Below the pieces are notes generated by a model that did not search any database, was not told the origin of the DNA, and saw nothing but the letters and a program-made list of their open reading frames with translations. Both the position numbers and the translations under genes were made by a program. A DNA stretch of 64,000 nt from Campylobacter concisus. GTDB lineage: Bacteria > Campylobacterota > Campylobacteria > Campylobacterales > Campylobacteraceae. Of this stretch, positions 30,413-39,013 are shown in pieces. Location of the stretch: positions 1-64,000 of the forward strand of contig NZ_PPAW01000047.1 of NCBI RefSeq assembly GCF_002913225.1, given 5' to 3'. Position 1 is the first letter of the stretch. The number at the start of each line of letters is the position of its first letter.

Positions 30413-30932
30413 AAGCGTAGTAAGATACTTTTTTGCTCTCATCAAGCAAGGTATCAAATAACCTTTTTGTCGCATTTAGTAGATTTTTATTTGCATCATT
30501 TTTAGCTAAAAGTTCGTCAAACATTTTTAGCATATTGTCATTTATGAAATTTTTGTGATCCAGATCTTTTGCGTCAGGCAACATCTGCTTGATCTTGTTT
30601 GAAAGCTCACTTATGCTTTGGCTGCTACCTGCGATCTTGTCGCCCTCTTTGACATTTTTCATAAACTCATCAACCTGTGGGCGAATTTGCTTCATCGCTT
30701 CTTCGATCTCTTTAATGTCCTGCTCGTCTATGCCGTTGCCTTTGTAGGCAAACTCGTAGCCGTATTCATGAGTAAGAGTTAGACTTTTTTGGCTTGAAGT
30801 GCCATTTTTCTGGCTTGAAAACTCTAAATTTTTGTTGTCATACATCGAAAAGCTTATCTCATCGCCTGAGCTAGTCTTCATCGAAAAGCTCATGTTGTTG
30901 TAGCTTCCTTGAGAGTAAAAATTTGTTTGCAT
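30411..30932 (-). CDS. Conserved hypothetical protein
   Basis: The 173-residue soluble protein begins with a Ser/Asn-rich stretch (MQTNFYSQGSYNNMSFSM), then strands, then helices (IDEQDIKEIEEAMKQIRPQV onward). No signal peptide, nucleotide-binding motif or known domain is visible. C. jejuni has a similarly placed gene beside dut, labelled a possible ATP/GTP-binding protein, but I see no P-loop here. Confidence 0.7.
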   Translation of the reverse strand: MQTNFYSQGSYNNMSFSMKTSSGDEISFSMYDNKNLEFSSQKNGTSSQKSLTLTHEYGYEFAYKGNGIDEQDIKEIEEAMKQIRPQVDEFMKNVKEGDKIAGSSQSISELSNKIKQMLPDAKDLDHKNFINDNMLKMFDELLAKNDANKNLLNATKRLFDTLLDESKKVSYYA

Positions 30933-31016
30933 TTTTAAATCCTTTTGAGGCTAAATCGGCAAAATTTTAATTTCATAAAGCAAAATTTTGTAAAATGCGT
31001 CAAAAAAGGACGGGCG

Positions 31017-31385
31017 ATGTGTTGTTTTGGGACTAGGGTTTTTTTGCTGATGTTTATCACTGTTTTAAGCTTTGTTTTTGCTAGGCTATGGCCTGTTTTG
31101 CCAGTCGTTGGCTACTACTTTATACTTGCAAATTTGCTTGCCATTTTGATGTTTTCACTATTTTTTAAAGGGCTTTTGCCAAGCTTCGTAAAAGTAAATG
31201 CGATCCACTACTTTTCGCTAATCGGTGGCTTTTTGGGAGCATTTTTAACGATGCTTGTTTTTAAAAAAGTAGCAAATGATAAATTTAACCTAACCGAGCT
31301 CATTATCTTTTTGATCTGGGTTGTTATCTTGCTTGTTGTTATCTTTAAATTTCAAGCTATTCTTGACATTTTTAGGGGAATTTAG
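31017..31385 (+). CDS. DUF1294-like small membrane protein
   Basis: The 122-residue product starts at ATG 31017, which has AAAGGA upstream. It has four hydrophobic helices and the segment LIGGFLGAFLTMLVFKKVAN before a polar stretch, resembling the conserved GG-x-x-GA pattern of DUF1294 proteins. Function is unknown. It abuts the following flavin-type gene, so the two are co-transcribed. Confidence 0.65.
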   Translation: MCCFGTRVFLLMFITVLSFVFARLWPVLPVVGYYFILANLLAILMFSLFFKGLLPSFVKVNAIHYFSLIGGFLGAFLTMLVFKKVANDKFNLTELIIFLIWVVILLVVIFKFQAILDIFRGI

Positions 31386-31793
31386 ATGGATGAGAGGATA
31401 GTTAAATTTCTAAAAAAGATGCACCTTGCAAGTGTCTGCGTCGTTGATGATGAGGGTCAGCCTTACGCTTTTAGCGCATTTTACGCCTTTGATGAGGTAA
31501 ATTTTTGCCTTTTGCTAGCTAGCTGTGATGAGAGCTCTCATGTTAAATTTTTAAAAAACTCAAAGCTCGTTGCTGGCACCATTGCTCTTGATACAAAGAT
31601 CGTTGGCAAGATAGAGGGCGTGCAGTTTCAAGGGGTGATGAGAGAGGCTAGCGAAAGTGAGCGAGAAATTTACTTTAAAAGATTTTTTTACGCAAAAGCG
31701 ATGGATCCAAAAATTTGGTCTATAAGCCTTGAAAAGGTTAAATTCACGAGCAATACTCTAGGTTTTGGCAAGAAAATTTTTTGGCAAAAGTAG
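31386..31793 (+). CDS. Pyridoxamine-5'-phosphate-oxidase-like protein
   Basis: The 135-residue protein has the split-barrel flavin-binding fold: HLASVCVVDDEGQPYAFSAF, CLLLASCDESSHVKFLKNSK, and VAGTIALDTKIVGKIEGVQF. The pattern is closest to UPF0306/YhbP-type proteins. The substrate is unknown, and true PNP oxidase activity is unlikely given the short length. Confidence 0.78.
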   Translation: MDERIVKFLKKMHLASVCVVDDEGQPYAFSAFYAFDEVNFCLLLASCDESSHVKFLKNSKLVAGTIALDTKIVGKIEGVQFQGVMREASESEREIYFKRFFYAKAMDPKIWSISLEKVKFTSNTLGFGKKIFWQK

Positions 31794-31842
31794 CTAAAAA
31801 TCGCATAATATTTTCGTGTTAGCTTAAAAGATGCTCTTTCTT

Positions 31843-31865
31843 AAGGCGTTCAGAATAACGCTTTT
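31843..31865 (+). terminator. Terminator before the adhesin
   Basis: AAGGCGTT pairs with AACGCTTT (one G-U) around a six-base loop, then CTTTTA. A second small hairpin, CTATG-TGTAA-CATAG, follows at 31880-31894. Confidence 0.55.
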
Positions 31866-32052
31866 ATGAAACGAAATATCTATGTGTAACATAGAATGTC
31901 TTAAATATTTTTTACATAAAAATTACACTAAACACTATTTTTAGGTTAAATTAGATAAAAATATTAAAGCAGAATATAAGAATATTAAATAACTAAAAAT
32001 AAGCTTAAATTTACCAAAATTTTACTTAATGCCGCTAGGCATAGTCTTATTA

Positions 32053-32058
32053 TATAAT
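32053..32058 (+). promoter_or_regulatory. -10 box of the adhesin gene
   Basis: TTATTATATAATCGCG contains TATAAT 28 bases before the ATG at 32086. Confidence 0.55.
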
Positions 32059-32085
32059 CGCGTAAAAAATACTAAGGAGAGTTTT

Positions 32086-35000
32086 ATGGCTAAAGAAGCT
32101 GGCGTAGTAAAATCATTGACAGGTAAGGCAGTCGCAGTTGATCAAAACGGAAACGAGAGAGAGCTAAAAGTTGGTGACATCGTTTATATGGGCGAGAGTG
32201 TCAAAACTAGCGATGCAGCCGACAAAGTAACTATCGTTGCAAATAACGGCAAAGAGCTAACTGTACTAGGCAGTGACACGCTTTCTTTAAATCCAAATAC
32301 GATAGGTGCTGAGGGCTTAGCTGATATAAGCGCTTTACAAAATGCTATTTTAAATGGTGGCGATCTAACAAAACTTGAAGAGACTGCTGCTGGTGGTAAT
32401 GCTGCTGCTGGTGGTGGAGATGGCGTTAGCCTTGGCGAAGCTAGATTTGCTGAAGGCGGTCACTACTCAAATATCAATGAAACTTATAGAAATTTAACCG
32501 ATACAAATAGAGCTTTTGCTTCATACGATAGCCCAATAGGTGGTTATAGTGATGGAAATGCTAATGGTGGCGACTTGATCCCTCCAAAACCAAGTGTAAG
32601 TGTTGAATTTACAGAAGATAAGAATAACGATGGTTTTTTAACTTATACAGAAAATTTTGACAATAATGCCTCTTCTCATGATTTAAATACAAGTCCAGTA
32701 AAAATAACTGTAACGGATGTTGTCCCTGGTGATATCCTTCATATTACTCTAACAAAACCAGATGGCACAGTAACGCCTTTATCACCTATAACTATCAATG
32801 CTACTGATATAGTAAATAATACTTTTACTAAAATCATCTCTGATATGCCAGTTGCTGAGGGTAAAATTTCAAAAGTAGATGCTTATGTTACTGATAGCGC
32901 AGATCCAAATACAATAAAAAGCAATGAAGCATCTGATAATGTTGAGCCAGATGTAAGACCGACTTTGACATTTACTGAAGATATTGGAATCGGTGCAAAT
33001 ATAGACACAAATAATCCTGGTAAAAACGATGGTGGTATAGATGATTTTGAAAATAGCCAAGATGGTAACTTTAGAAGCACAACTGTTGAAGTTACACTTC
33101 CAAAAGATGTTGTAGCAGGCGATAAGGTTGTCATAACTTACACTGATCCACTAACTAAACAAGATACAACGAAAGAAGTGCCTCTTACGCAAGCAGATGT
33201 TGATAACCATAAGGTAAATACTGATCTTCCAGTATTCCCTGACGTATGGAACCATGCAAGCGCTCATGTTGTAGCTGCAGATGGCACACAAAAGAGTGCA
33301 GAGTCCGACAAAGATAGTGTAATACCTATCGGTAGAAACATGGAGATAAAATTTATAGAGCAAGATACTCTTCATGAAATTTCAAGACAAGAGAGTATGG
33401 ACGAGCATGAGGTAAATAAAACAACAGCTCTTATAAGACTTCCAAACAAAATAGACAATGGTGATACACTCACACTTCATATAAATGAGCCTGGAAAAGC
33501 ACCATATGATAGAAAATTCGCTATACATATGGACGATAAAGGTGTTATAACTGGTATAACAGAGATTGGCAATGGCGGACAAAATTTCCCATTGACAAAA
33601 GAGAGCTTCAACCAATACTCGTTTAAAGTTCCAGGATTTGATCTAAGACACGGGCAAGACACCACTATCAAAGCTAGTATCACAAACATGAAACCAGGCA
33701 GACATGATACATATATAAATGAGCCAGAAGTTTCGGCTAGCTTAGAGCATGTAAAAGCACCTGAGGTTATCTTTGATGAGGCGCATAACTCAAAAACTAT
33801 GAGCAGAAAAGATTCAGCTGCTGATGGTGATGAATTTAACACAACTGCAACAATCAAGATCCCTAAAAATGCAGTAGATGGCGATAGGATCGAAGTTAAG
33901 ATCACTGAGCCACAGCTTGATGGCACAACTGAAGATAGAACGCTTAAATTTAATGTTCATAAAGATGCTTCAGGCGTTAAGATAACAGATGAGCATGACA
34001 ATAATGTAGCAGTAAGCGACAACGGCTTTCAAATTTCTCACGTTGGTACATTAACAGGAGCTGAGACTAAAATTTCAGCTACTATCATCGATAAAGACAA
34101 TGTTCAAAGTGCTACTGGAACAAATAGTGTAAGCGTAACAGAGCTTGATGACTCTGGAATTTTCTTTGGTGAAGACATTGATGCTAATACATCTATCACA
34201 AGAGAAGAGAGTATGAAAGATCATTATCTTCATAAGGAAAAAGGTGATCTTCATGAGACAGATGATTATCTTCATAAGACAGATCTAAAAGTAAAAGTGC
34301 CAAATAATGTGATAACTGACGACAAGATGATACTTGAGGTTAAAGCTGATGGCAACACAACTTTAAAAAAAGAATTTACTATCACAAGAAATGGCAATAG
34401 CATTACTCTAACAGATGGCACTGATACTATAACAGCTGATAGTGATAATAAAATCACAGTACCAGGCATAGTAATAGGCGAAGGTAAAAACACTGAGGCT
34501 CAGGCAACATTTACAGATGCTAAAGGTTTTGCAAAAACCATAGTAACAAACCACGCTACTCTTGAAAATCTTCACGATGATATGACTGTTATATTTAAAG
34601 AAGATAAAGACTTTAATGGAATTCTAAATAGAGATGAAGCAAATTCAGATGGTGTTTTAGATAAAACCACGGCTACCATAAAACTACCAAGCAATGTTGT
34701 AGATGGTGACATACTAAAGATAACTACAAGCATAGAAAATGGCACACCAACTACTACAAGTCATACTATCCACAAAGACGCTCATGGCAATATCACAGTA
34801 GATGGTCCAAATGTAGTTGGTGTAGTTGGCAATAAAGCTGTTGAGTATACTGTGCCGCTTGAGGAAGATAAAACAAGCAAGGTAAGTGCAACAGTTAGCG
34901 ATGCAACAGGCGTTGATAAGGTAGAAGCTGGTAGTGATATCACACTTGATGCTGATGGCAATGGCAATGGCACAAAATTCTATGTGCTTATTGATGAAGA

Positions 35001-36912
35001 CAATGATAGAAATGGCAAGCTAAGTAGAGATGAGGCAAACTCAGATGGCAATGTTAAAGAAACATCTGCAACCGTATCTCTACCAAGTGGCGACCTACAT
35101 ACAGATGATACATTTGTTGTAAAAGTAAATGGTGTACCAACTACATATAAAGTAACTAGCAAGGTTGGTGATGTTCTAAAGATAGAAGACAAAGATGGTA
35201 ATGTGCATTTAGAAGACGGTAACTTACTAAAGATAGATGGTATCGCTGTAAGCGTTAAAAATCCTGCTAAGGTTGAAGTAGAGTTACCTAATGGTGCATC
35301 TAAATCAGCAGAGGCGATACTAGAGCCTATAAACAATAAAGAGCTAAGTGTAATTTTCAACGAAGATAATGCTAACAGAAACAATGAACTAAGCAGAGAT
35401 GAGGCTATATCAGACCACAACCTAAAAACTACAACAGTAAGTGTAAAAGTGCCTTACAATGTTGTAACAGGTGATCACGTAAAAGTTGAGTATGTTGATC
35501 CAAATACTGGTACCCCAGAAAGTAGAGAATTTAAAATAACTAAAACAGCAGATGGTAAAATCACTGCTACAGATATAAATAGTAGAATACCACAAATACC
35601 ACAAGATATCACAGAAGACAACACTATTAAAGTATTTAATGTCCCTATGAAGCCAGGAGAGAAAACAAAGGTAGATGCAACTATAACTACTCAAGATGAT
35701 CAAACGGCAAATGCTAACGCAGAGGCAAAACTAGAGCAATTAAGCAGCAAAGGTCTAAGTGTAAGCATAGCAGCTGATGCAAATGATAATGGCATTATCA
35801 CAAGAGATGAGTCAGGTAGTAATAAATCAAAAGTAAATGTATCTCTTCCTGGCAATATAATAGCCGGCGATAGCATAAAAGTAGAGATCACAAATCCTGG
35901 TGATACTACGCCTAAAATTAAAAATTTCAAAGTTATTAGCAAAGATGCGCTTGGTAAGATAGAGTTGCAAGATCAAGACGATCTCACCACACGCCCTTTC
36001 ACGCTTGAAAATGGCAAACCACTTGTACTTGACGCAGCTATCGCAGTAGGACAAGAGACAAAAGCGAAAGTCACTCTAACTGATGCATTTGGTAATTCAG
36101 TGAGCACAGCAAAAATAGATCAAAATGGCAATGAGATTAATGTCAAAGCACATGCTGAGATTGATGCTATAAGAGGTATTCAATTTACAGAAGATACAAG
36201 CAGAGATAATGCGTTGCAAACTTATGAAAATTCTAAAGATCAGGACACAACGCCTATTAAAATTTATCTTAATGAAGATGCAAGAGCCGGTGATAAAGTG
36301 AATATCCAGTATACTGATCCAAATGATCATTCACAAATGAAACATGTGGATCAAGATCATACTATAACTACTGATGATATAGCAAGAGGCTTCTTTGAGC
36401 AGTCATTGGATATCAACCCTATATCAGAATACAAACTAAAAGTTGATGCTACATTTGAAACTGATGGCGGTCTAAAAAAGCTTTCAACTGGTGAACTCTC
36501 TATATTGCCTAAGGCAGTTACAGCTGAATACAATGAGCACACAACTATGAAAGGTGGCGATAACAATAGTGACACTTTAATAGTTGATGGAAAAACAGTT
36601 GATTTTAGTCATTTGGCTCGTCTTAATCTTCTTGATGCTAAAGTTGAAAGCTTTGAAAATATCCAACTTAAAGGCAACTCTGAGATCAAATTTGATGCAA
36701 ATGCAATCTTTGATATCACTGATAATCTAAACACTATCCTTAAGATAAAAGGTGACGCAACCAATAAAGTGGATATCAAAGGTAAGTGGGAGTTAGAAAA
36801 AGATCCTTCTATACATGCAGATAGTGGCTTTAAGGGCTACTCAAGCGTCGATCAAGTAAGCGGACAAACTATCCATATACAAATAGACGATAAAGTCCAA
36901 ACAGACCTATAA
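32086..36912 (+). CDS. Giant LapA-type repeat protein with EF-hand-like loops
   Basis: The product is 1608 residues from ATG 32086 (AAGGAG upstream). The N-terminus (VVKSLTGKAVAVDQNG, VGDIVYMGESVKT, GKELTVLGSDTLSLNP) matches the LapA-type retention module that anchors type-I-secreted adhesins in the outer membrane. About ten Ig-like repeats of 105-145 residues follow (about 170-1490). Most open with a calcium-type loop, e.g. DKDFNGILNRDE at residue 840 and DNDRNGKLSRDE at 972. A non-repeat C-terminal domain ends the protein; no RTX nonapeptide array is visible. No type I secretion or LapG/LapD-like gene adjoins it. Surface adhesion is inferred. Confidence 0.85.
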   Translation: MAKEAGVVKSLTGKAVAVDQNGNERELKVGDIVYMGESVKTSDAADKVTIVANNGKELTVLGSDTLSLNPNTIGAEGLADISALQNAILNGGDLTKLEETAAGGNAAAGGGDGVSLGEARFAEGGHYSNINETYRNLTDTNRAFASYDSPIGGYSDGNANGGDLIPPKPSVSVEFTEDKNNDGFLTYTENFDNNASSHDLNTSPVKITVTDVVPGDILHITLTKPDGTVTPLSPITINATDIVNNTFTKIISDMPVAEGKISKVDAYVTDSADPNTIKSNEASDNVEPDVRPTLTFTEDIGIGANIDTNNPGKNDGGIDDFENSQDGNFRSTTVEVTLPKDVVAGDKVVITYTDPLTKQDTTKEVPLTQADVDNHKVNTDLPVFPDVWNHASAHVVAADGTQKSAESDKDSVIPIGRNMEIKFIEQDTLHEISRQESMDEHEVNKTTALIRLPNKIDNGDTLTLHINEPGKAPYDRKFAIHMDDKGVITGITEIGNGGQNFPLTKESFNQYSFKVPGFDLRHGQDTTIKASITNMKPGRHDTYINEPEVSASLEHVKAPEVIFDEAHNSKTMSRKDSAADGDEFNTTATIKIPKNAVDGDRIEVKITEPQLDGTTEDRTLKFNVHKDASGVKITDEHDNNVAVSDNGFQISHVGTLTGAETKISATIIDKDNVQSATGTNSVSVTELDDSGIFFGEDIDANTSITREESMKDHYLHKEKGDLHETDDYLHKTDLKVKVPNNVITDDKMILEVKADGNTTLKKEFTITRNGNSITLTDGTDTITADSDNKITVPGIVIGEGKNTEAQATFTDAKGFAKTIVTNHATLENLHDDMTVIFKEDKDFNGILNRDEANSDGVLDKTTATIKLPSNVVDGDILKITTSIENGTPTTTSHTIHKDAHGNITVDGPNVVGVVGNKAVEYTVPLEEDKTSKVSATVSDATGVDKVEAGSDITLDADGNGNGTKFYVLIDEDNDRNGKLSRDEANSDGNVKETSATVSLPSGDLHTDDTFVVKVNGVPTTYKVTSKVGDVLKIEDKDGNVHLEDGNLLKIDGIAVSVKNPAKVEVELPNGASKSAEAILEPINNKELSVIFNEDNANRNNELSRDEAISDHNLKTTTVSVKVPYNVVTGDHVKVEYVDPNTGTPESREFKITKTADGKITATDINSRIPQIPQDITEDNTIKVFNVPMKPGEKTKVDATITTQDDQTANANAEAKLEQLSSKGLSVSIAADANDNGIITRDESGSNKSKVNVSLPGNIIAGDSIKVEITNPGDTTPKIKNFKVISKDALGKIELQDQDDLTTRPFTLENGKPLVLDAAIAVGQETKAKVTLTDAFGNSVSTAKIDQNGNEINVKAHAEIDAIRGIQFTEDTSRDNALQTYENSKDQDTTPIKIYLNEDARAGDKVNIQYTDPNDHSQMKHVDQDHTITTDDIARGFFEQSLDINPISEYKLKVDATFETDGGLKKLSTGELSILPKAVTAEYNEHTTMKGGDNNSDTLIVDGKTVDFSHLARLNLLDAKVESFENIQLKGNSEIKFDANAIFDITDNLNTILKIKGDATNKVDIKGKWELEKDPSIHADSGFKGYSSVDQVSGQTIHIQIDDKVQTDL
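32617..36230 (+). repeat. Ten Ig-like protein repeats, each with an acidic loop
   Basis: The loop segments include DKNNDGFLTYTE, DIDANTSITREE, DKDFNGILNRDE, DNDRNGKLSRDE, NANRNNELSRDE, DANDNGIITRDE and DTSRDNALQTYE, usually followed by a V-x-LP or V-x-VP strand. DNA identity between copies is low, so the repeats are old and not tandem duplicates of recent origin. Confidence 0.8.
34219..34278 (+). repeat. Local 42-base-spaced duplication in repeat 5
   Basis: GATCATTATCTTCATAAG at 34219-34236 recurs with one change at 34261-34278, encoding DHYLHK and DDYLHK. It adds about 14 residues to this repeat only. Confidence 0.8.
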
Positions 36913-36920
36913 TCCCCAAA

Positions 36921-36947
36921 AAGTGAGTGCACTCTAAGCACTCACTT
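36921..36947 (+). terminator. Terminator of the adhesin gene
   Basis: AAGTGAGTGC pairs perfectly with GCACTCACTT around ACTCTAA, nine bases past the stop. No long T run follows. Confidence 0.75.
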
Positions 36948-37022
36948 CACTTACCTAACTTCAAATTTACATCATTTTTTAAGCCTTATTTTACTAATAT
37001 CACCCCTTTTAAAGGAGAAGAC

Positions 37023-37616
37023 ATGAAAAATTTAATAGCCATCGTTGTGGTCATCGCCGCACTTGTTTTTGGTGCTTTCAAATACGCAAATTCGTTTGTG
37101 GTGCTTGATGAAAACACCAACGAGAAGTGGTCTCAGGTGCTAAATCAATACAAAAGAAGAGCCGATCTCGTGCCAAATTTAGTTGAAACCGTAAAAGGCT
37201 ACGCAGCTCACGAGCAAAAGGTCTTTGAAGACGTGGCAAACGCAAGAAGCAAGAGCATGCAAGTAAGCATCGACGCAAGCAGTCTTAGCGACGAGGCAAA
37301 GGTTAAAGAGTTTATGGCAGCTCAAGGTCAGCTAGGCTCCGCACTTGGCAGGCTAATGGCGGTTAGCGAGAGCTATCCAGAGCTAAAAGCAAACCATAAT
37401 TTCCTCTCACTCCAAAGCCAGCTTGAAGGCACAGAAAACCGCATAAGCGTAGCAAGACGCGACTACATCGAGGCTGTAAAAGAGTACAACGTAGCTCTTA
37501 GAAGCTTTCCTGGTAAATTTATAGCTAGTATCTTTCATCCAGAGATGAAGCCAAAGCAAGGCATCGAGGTTAGCAGCGAAGATATGAAAAACCCAAAAGT
37601 TTCGTTTGAGAAATAA
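37023..37616 (+). CDS. lemA: LemA family protein
   Basis: The 197-residue product starts at ATG 37023 after AAAGGAG. An N-terminal membrane helix (LIAIVVVIAALVFGAFKYA) is followed by the helical LemA domain: NEKWSQVLNQYKRRADLVPN, then LVETVKGYAAHE and ARRDYIEAVKEYN. Function in bacteria is unclear. It is coupled to the TPM gene (TAATG), a widespread pairing. Confidence 0.92.
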   Translation: MKNLIAIVVVIAALVFGAFKYANSFVVLDENTNEKWSQVLNQYKRRADLVPNLVETVKGYAAHEQKVFEDVANARSKSMQVSIDASSLSDEAKVKEFMAAQGQLGSALGRLMAVSESYPELKANHNFLSLQSQLEGTENRISVARRDYIEAVKEYNVALRSFPGKFIASIFHPEMKPKQGIEVSSEDMKNPKVSFEK

Positions 37617-38470
37617 TGAAAAAAATCATTAGCCTTTTACTCTTTGCGCTTTGTTTTTGTTTTGCTCTAAATTTCAATGAGCAGATCAATGATGAGGCTC
37701 ATATCTTTTTACAAAACGAAAGAGATGAGCTTCTAAATTTAGTGCAAAATTTCGAGCAAAACAGCACCACGCAAATCGCCATAGTGACTTTAAATTCGCT
37801 TGAAAATAAGAGTATCGAAGAGCTATCTTTAGAGATAGCTAGAGGCTACAAACTAGGTCAAAAAGAAGATAGTAACGGCGTGCTTTTAGTGGTTGCTCCA
37901 AATGAGAAAAAGGTCTGCATCGAGGTTGGATACGGGCTTGAAGGGGTGCTAACTGACGCCATCTCAAGCCAGATCATAAATAGCGTGATGATACCTGAGT
38001 TTAAAAACGGCAATATGAGCGAAGGCGTGAAAGATGGTGTTTTGGCGATCATAAAAGTGGCTAGCGGCGAGGAATTTAGTAACAAAACTAGCCTTAGCGA
38101 CTTGCCTTTTGGCGTGTTTGCCTTTTTTGTTGGCATGCTCTCTTGTTTTGCCTCTGTGATCTTTGGCAAATTTTTTATGCGAACTGGCTTTAGCACGTGC
38201 TTTGCAGGACTTGTATCAACCGCACTTGAGCAGGGATTTGGCGTGCAAAACTACCTTATCATTTTTGGTGTTTTTGCCTTTATATTTGCGGTATTTTTTC
38301 TAATATTAAAAGACGTTTTTAAGAGAAATAGCCAAGGTGGCTCTTTGCCAATGGGCTTTAGACGAGGTGGTTCAGACTCAAATGGCGGCGGTCGCTCAAG
38401 CGGCAGAGGAGGCGGCTTTAGTGGCGGCGGCGGTGGTTTTGGCGGAGGCGGAGCTAGCGGCAGCTGGTGA
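37616..38470 (+). CDS. TPM-domain membrane protein (YgcG-like)
   Basis: The 284-residue product has a signal peptide (MKKIISLLLFALCFCFA), a TPM domain (about 20-150; INDEAHIFLQNERDELLNLV, IEVGYGLEGVLTDA), two or three hydrophobic helices (about 160-235) and a Gly/Ser tail ending SGGGGGFGGGGASGSW. Such LemA-partner proteins are common; roles in photosystem repair are known only in plants. Its start shares the last A of the lemA stop. Confidence 0.9.
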   Translation: MKKIISLLLFALCFCFALNFNEQINDEAHIFLQNERDELLNLVQNFEQNSTTQIAIVTLNSLENKSIEELSLEIARGYKLGQKEDSNGVLLVVAPNEKKVCIEVGYGLEGVLTDAISSQIINSVMIPEFKNGNMSEGVKDGVLAIIKVASGEEFSNKTSLSDLPFGVFAFFVGMLSCFASVIFGKFFMRTGFSTCFAGLVSTALEQGFGVQNYLIIFGVFAFIFAVFFLILKDVFKRNSQGGSLPMGFRRGGSDSNGGGRSSGRGGGFSGGGGGFGGGGASGSW

Positions 38471-38526
38471 AATTTACCTGCTTTTGCTTTCTTAAAATAA
38501 TTTTATGTTTTTATAAATTTTAAAAC

Positions 38527-38626
38527 TTCACTCACTCGCAAGAATTGACTACTAAAATTTGGCTTCGCTCATCGCTTAGCTCAAATTTTAGAGCCGAAAT
38601 TACTCGCTCACGAAATTTTAAAATTT
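38527..38626. repeat. 100-bp direct repeat, copy 1
   Basis: It is near-identical (three differences) to 38809-38908, 282 bases away. Within it CTAAAATTTG pairs with CAAATTTTAG, giving a hairpin. It is not coding on either strand. Confidence 0.9.
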
Positions 38627-38645
38627 ACTAGAATTTCAATAAAAC

Positions 38646-38757
38646 GCATGCAGTGCGAAGCACTAAAGCATGCCCCTCTAACGTGCGAGGGGATTGAGGG
38701 ATCTAAAGGGAGATAAGGGGACGGCTTCGTAATTCAAGTCCCCTTGTCTCCTTTTTT
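38646..38757 (+). ncRNA. Possible structured RNA ending in an intrinsic terminator
   Basis: There are three hairpins in a row: GCATGC/GCATGC nested around AGTGC-GAA-GCACT (38646-38673), CCCCTC/GAGGGG (about 38673-38692), and a 14-pair stem, GGAGATAAGGGGAC with GTCCCCTTGTCTCC (38709-38751, one G-U), followed by T6. They lie between the two direct repeats. It may be a small RNA, a mobile repeat element or an elaborate terminator. No promoter was identified with confidence. Confidence 0.45.
38709..38757 (+). terminator. Strong intrinsic terminator
   Basis: The 14-pair stem with a 15-base loop is followed by TTTTTT at 38752-38757. It is the strongest terminator form in the window, but lies about 240 bases past the nearest plus-strand gene. 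Confidence 0.8.
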
Positions 38758-38808
38758 AAAAACAAAACTTTAAATTTTTAAAAAACTTTAATTTACAAAT
38801 TTTAAACT

Positions 38809-38908
38809 TTCACTCACTCGCAAGAATTGACTACTAAAATTTGGCTTCGCTTGCCGCTTAGCTCAAATTTTAGAGCCGAAATTACTCGCTCACGAAATTT
38901 TAAAATTT
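38809..38908. repeat. 100-bp direct repeat, copy 2
   Basis: This is the second copy of 38527-38626. The three changes cluster in the hairpin loop (CTCATCGC versus CTTGCCGC), leaving both stem arms intact. Confidence 0.9.
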
Positions 38909-39013
38909 GCCATTTTTCTTTGTAGAACAAAGGATCATTTTGTGTATTTTATACTCGCCATTTGCATATAAAAGATAAATTTCTTAAAATATGCCAAAAA
39001 ATTAGGAGCAAAA

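Noticed and set aside
32869-36575. Long minus-strand open frames inside the adhesin gene
   Set aside because: They follow the low stop density opposite a repetitive coding sequence, lack ribosome-binding sites and show no domains.
38527-38908. Direct repeats considered as a CRISPR array
   Set aside because: Only two copies, 100 bases long with a structured spacer and no cas genes.
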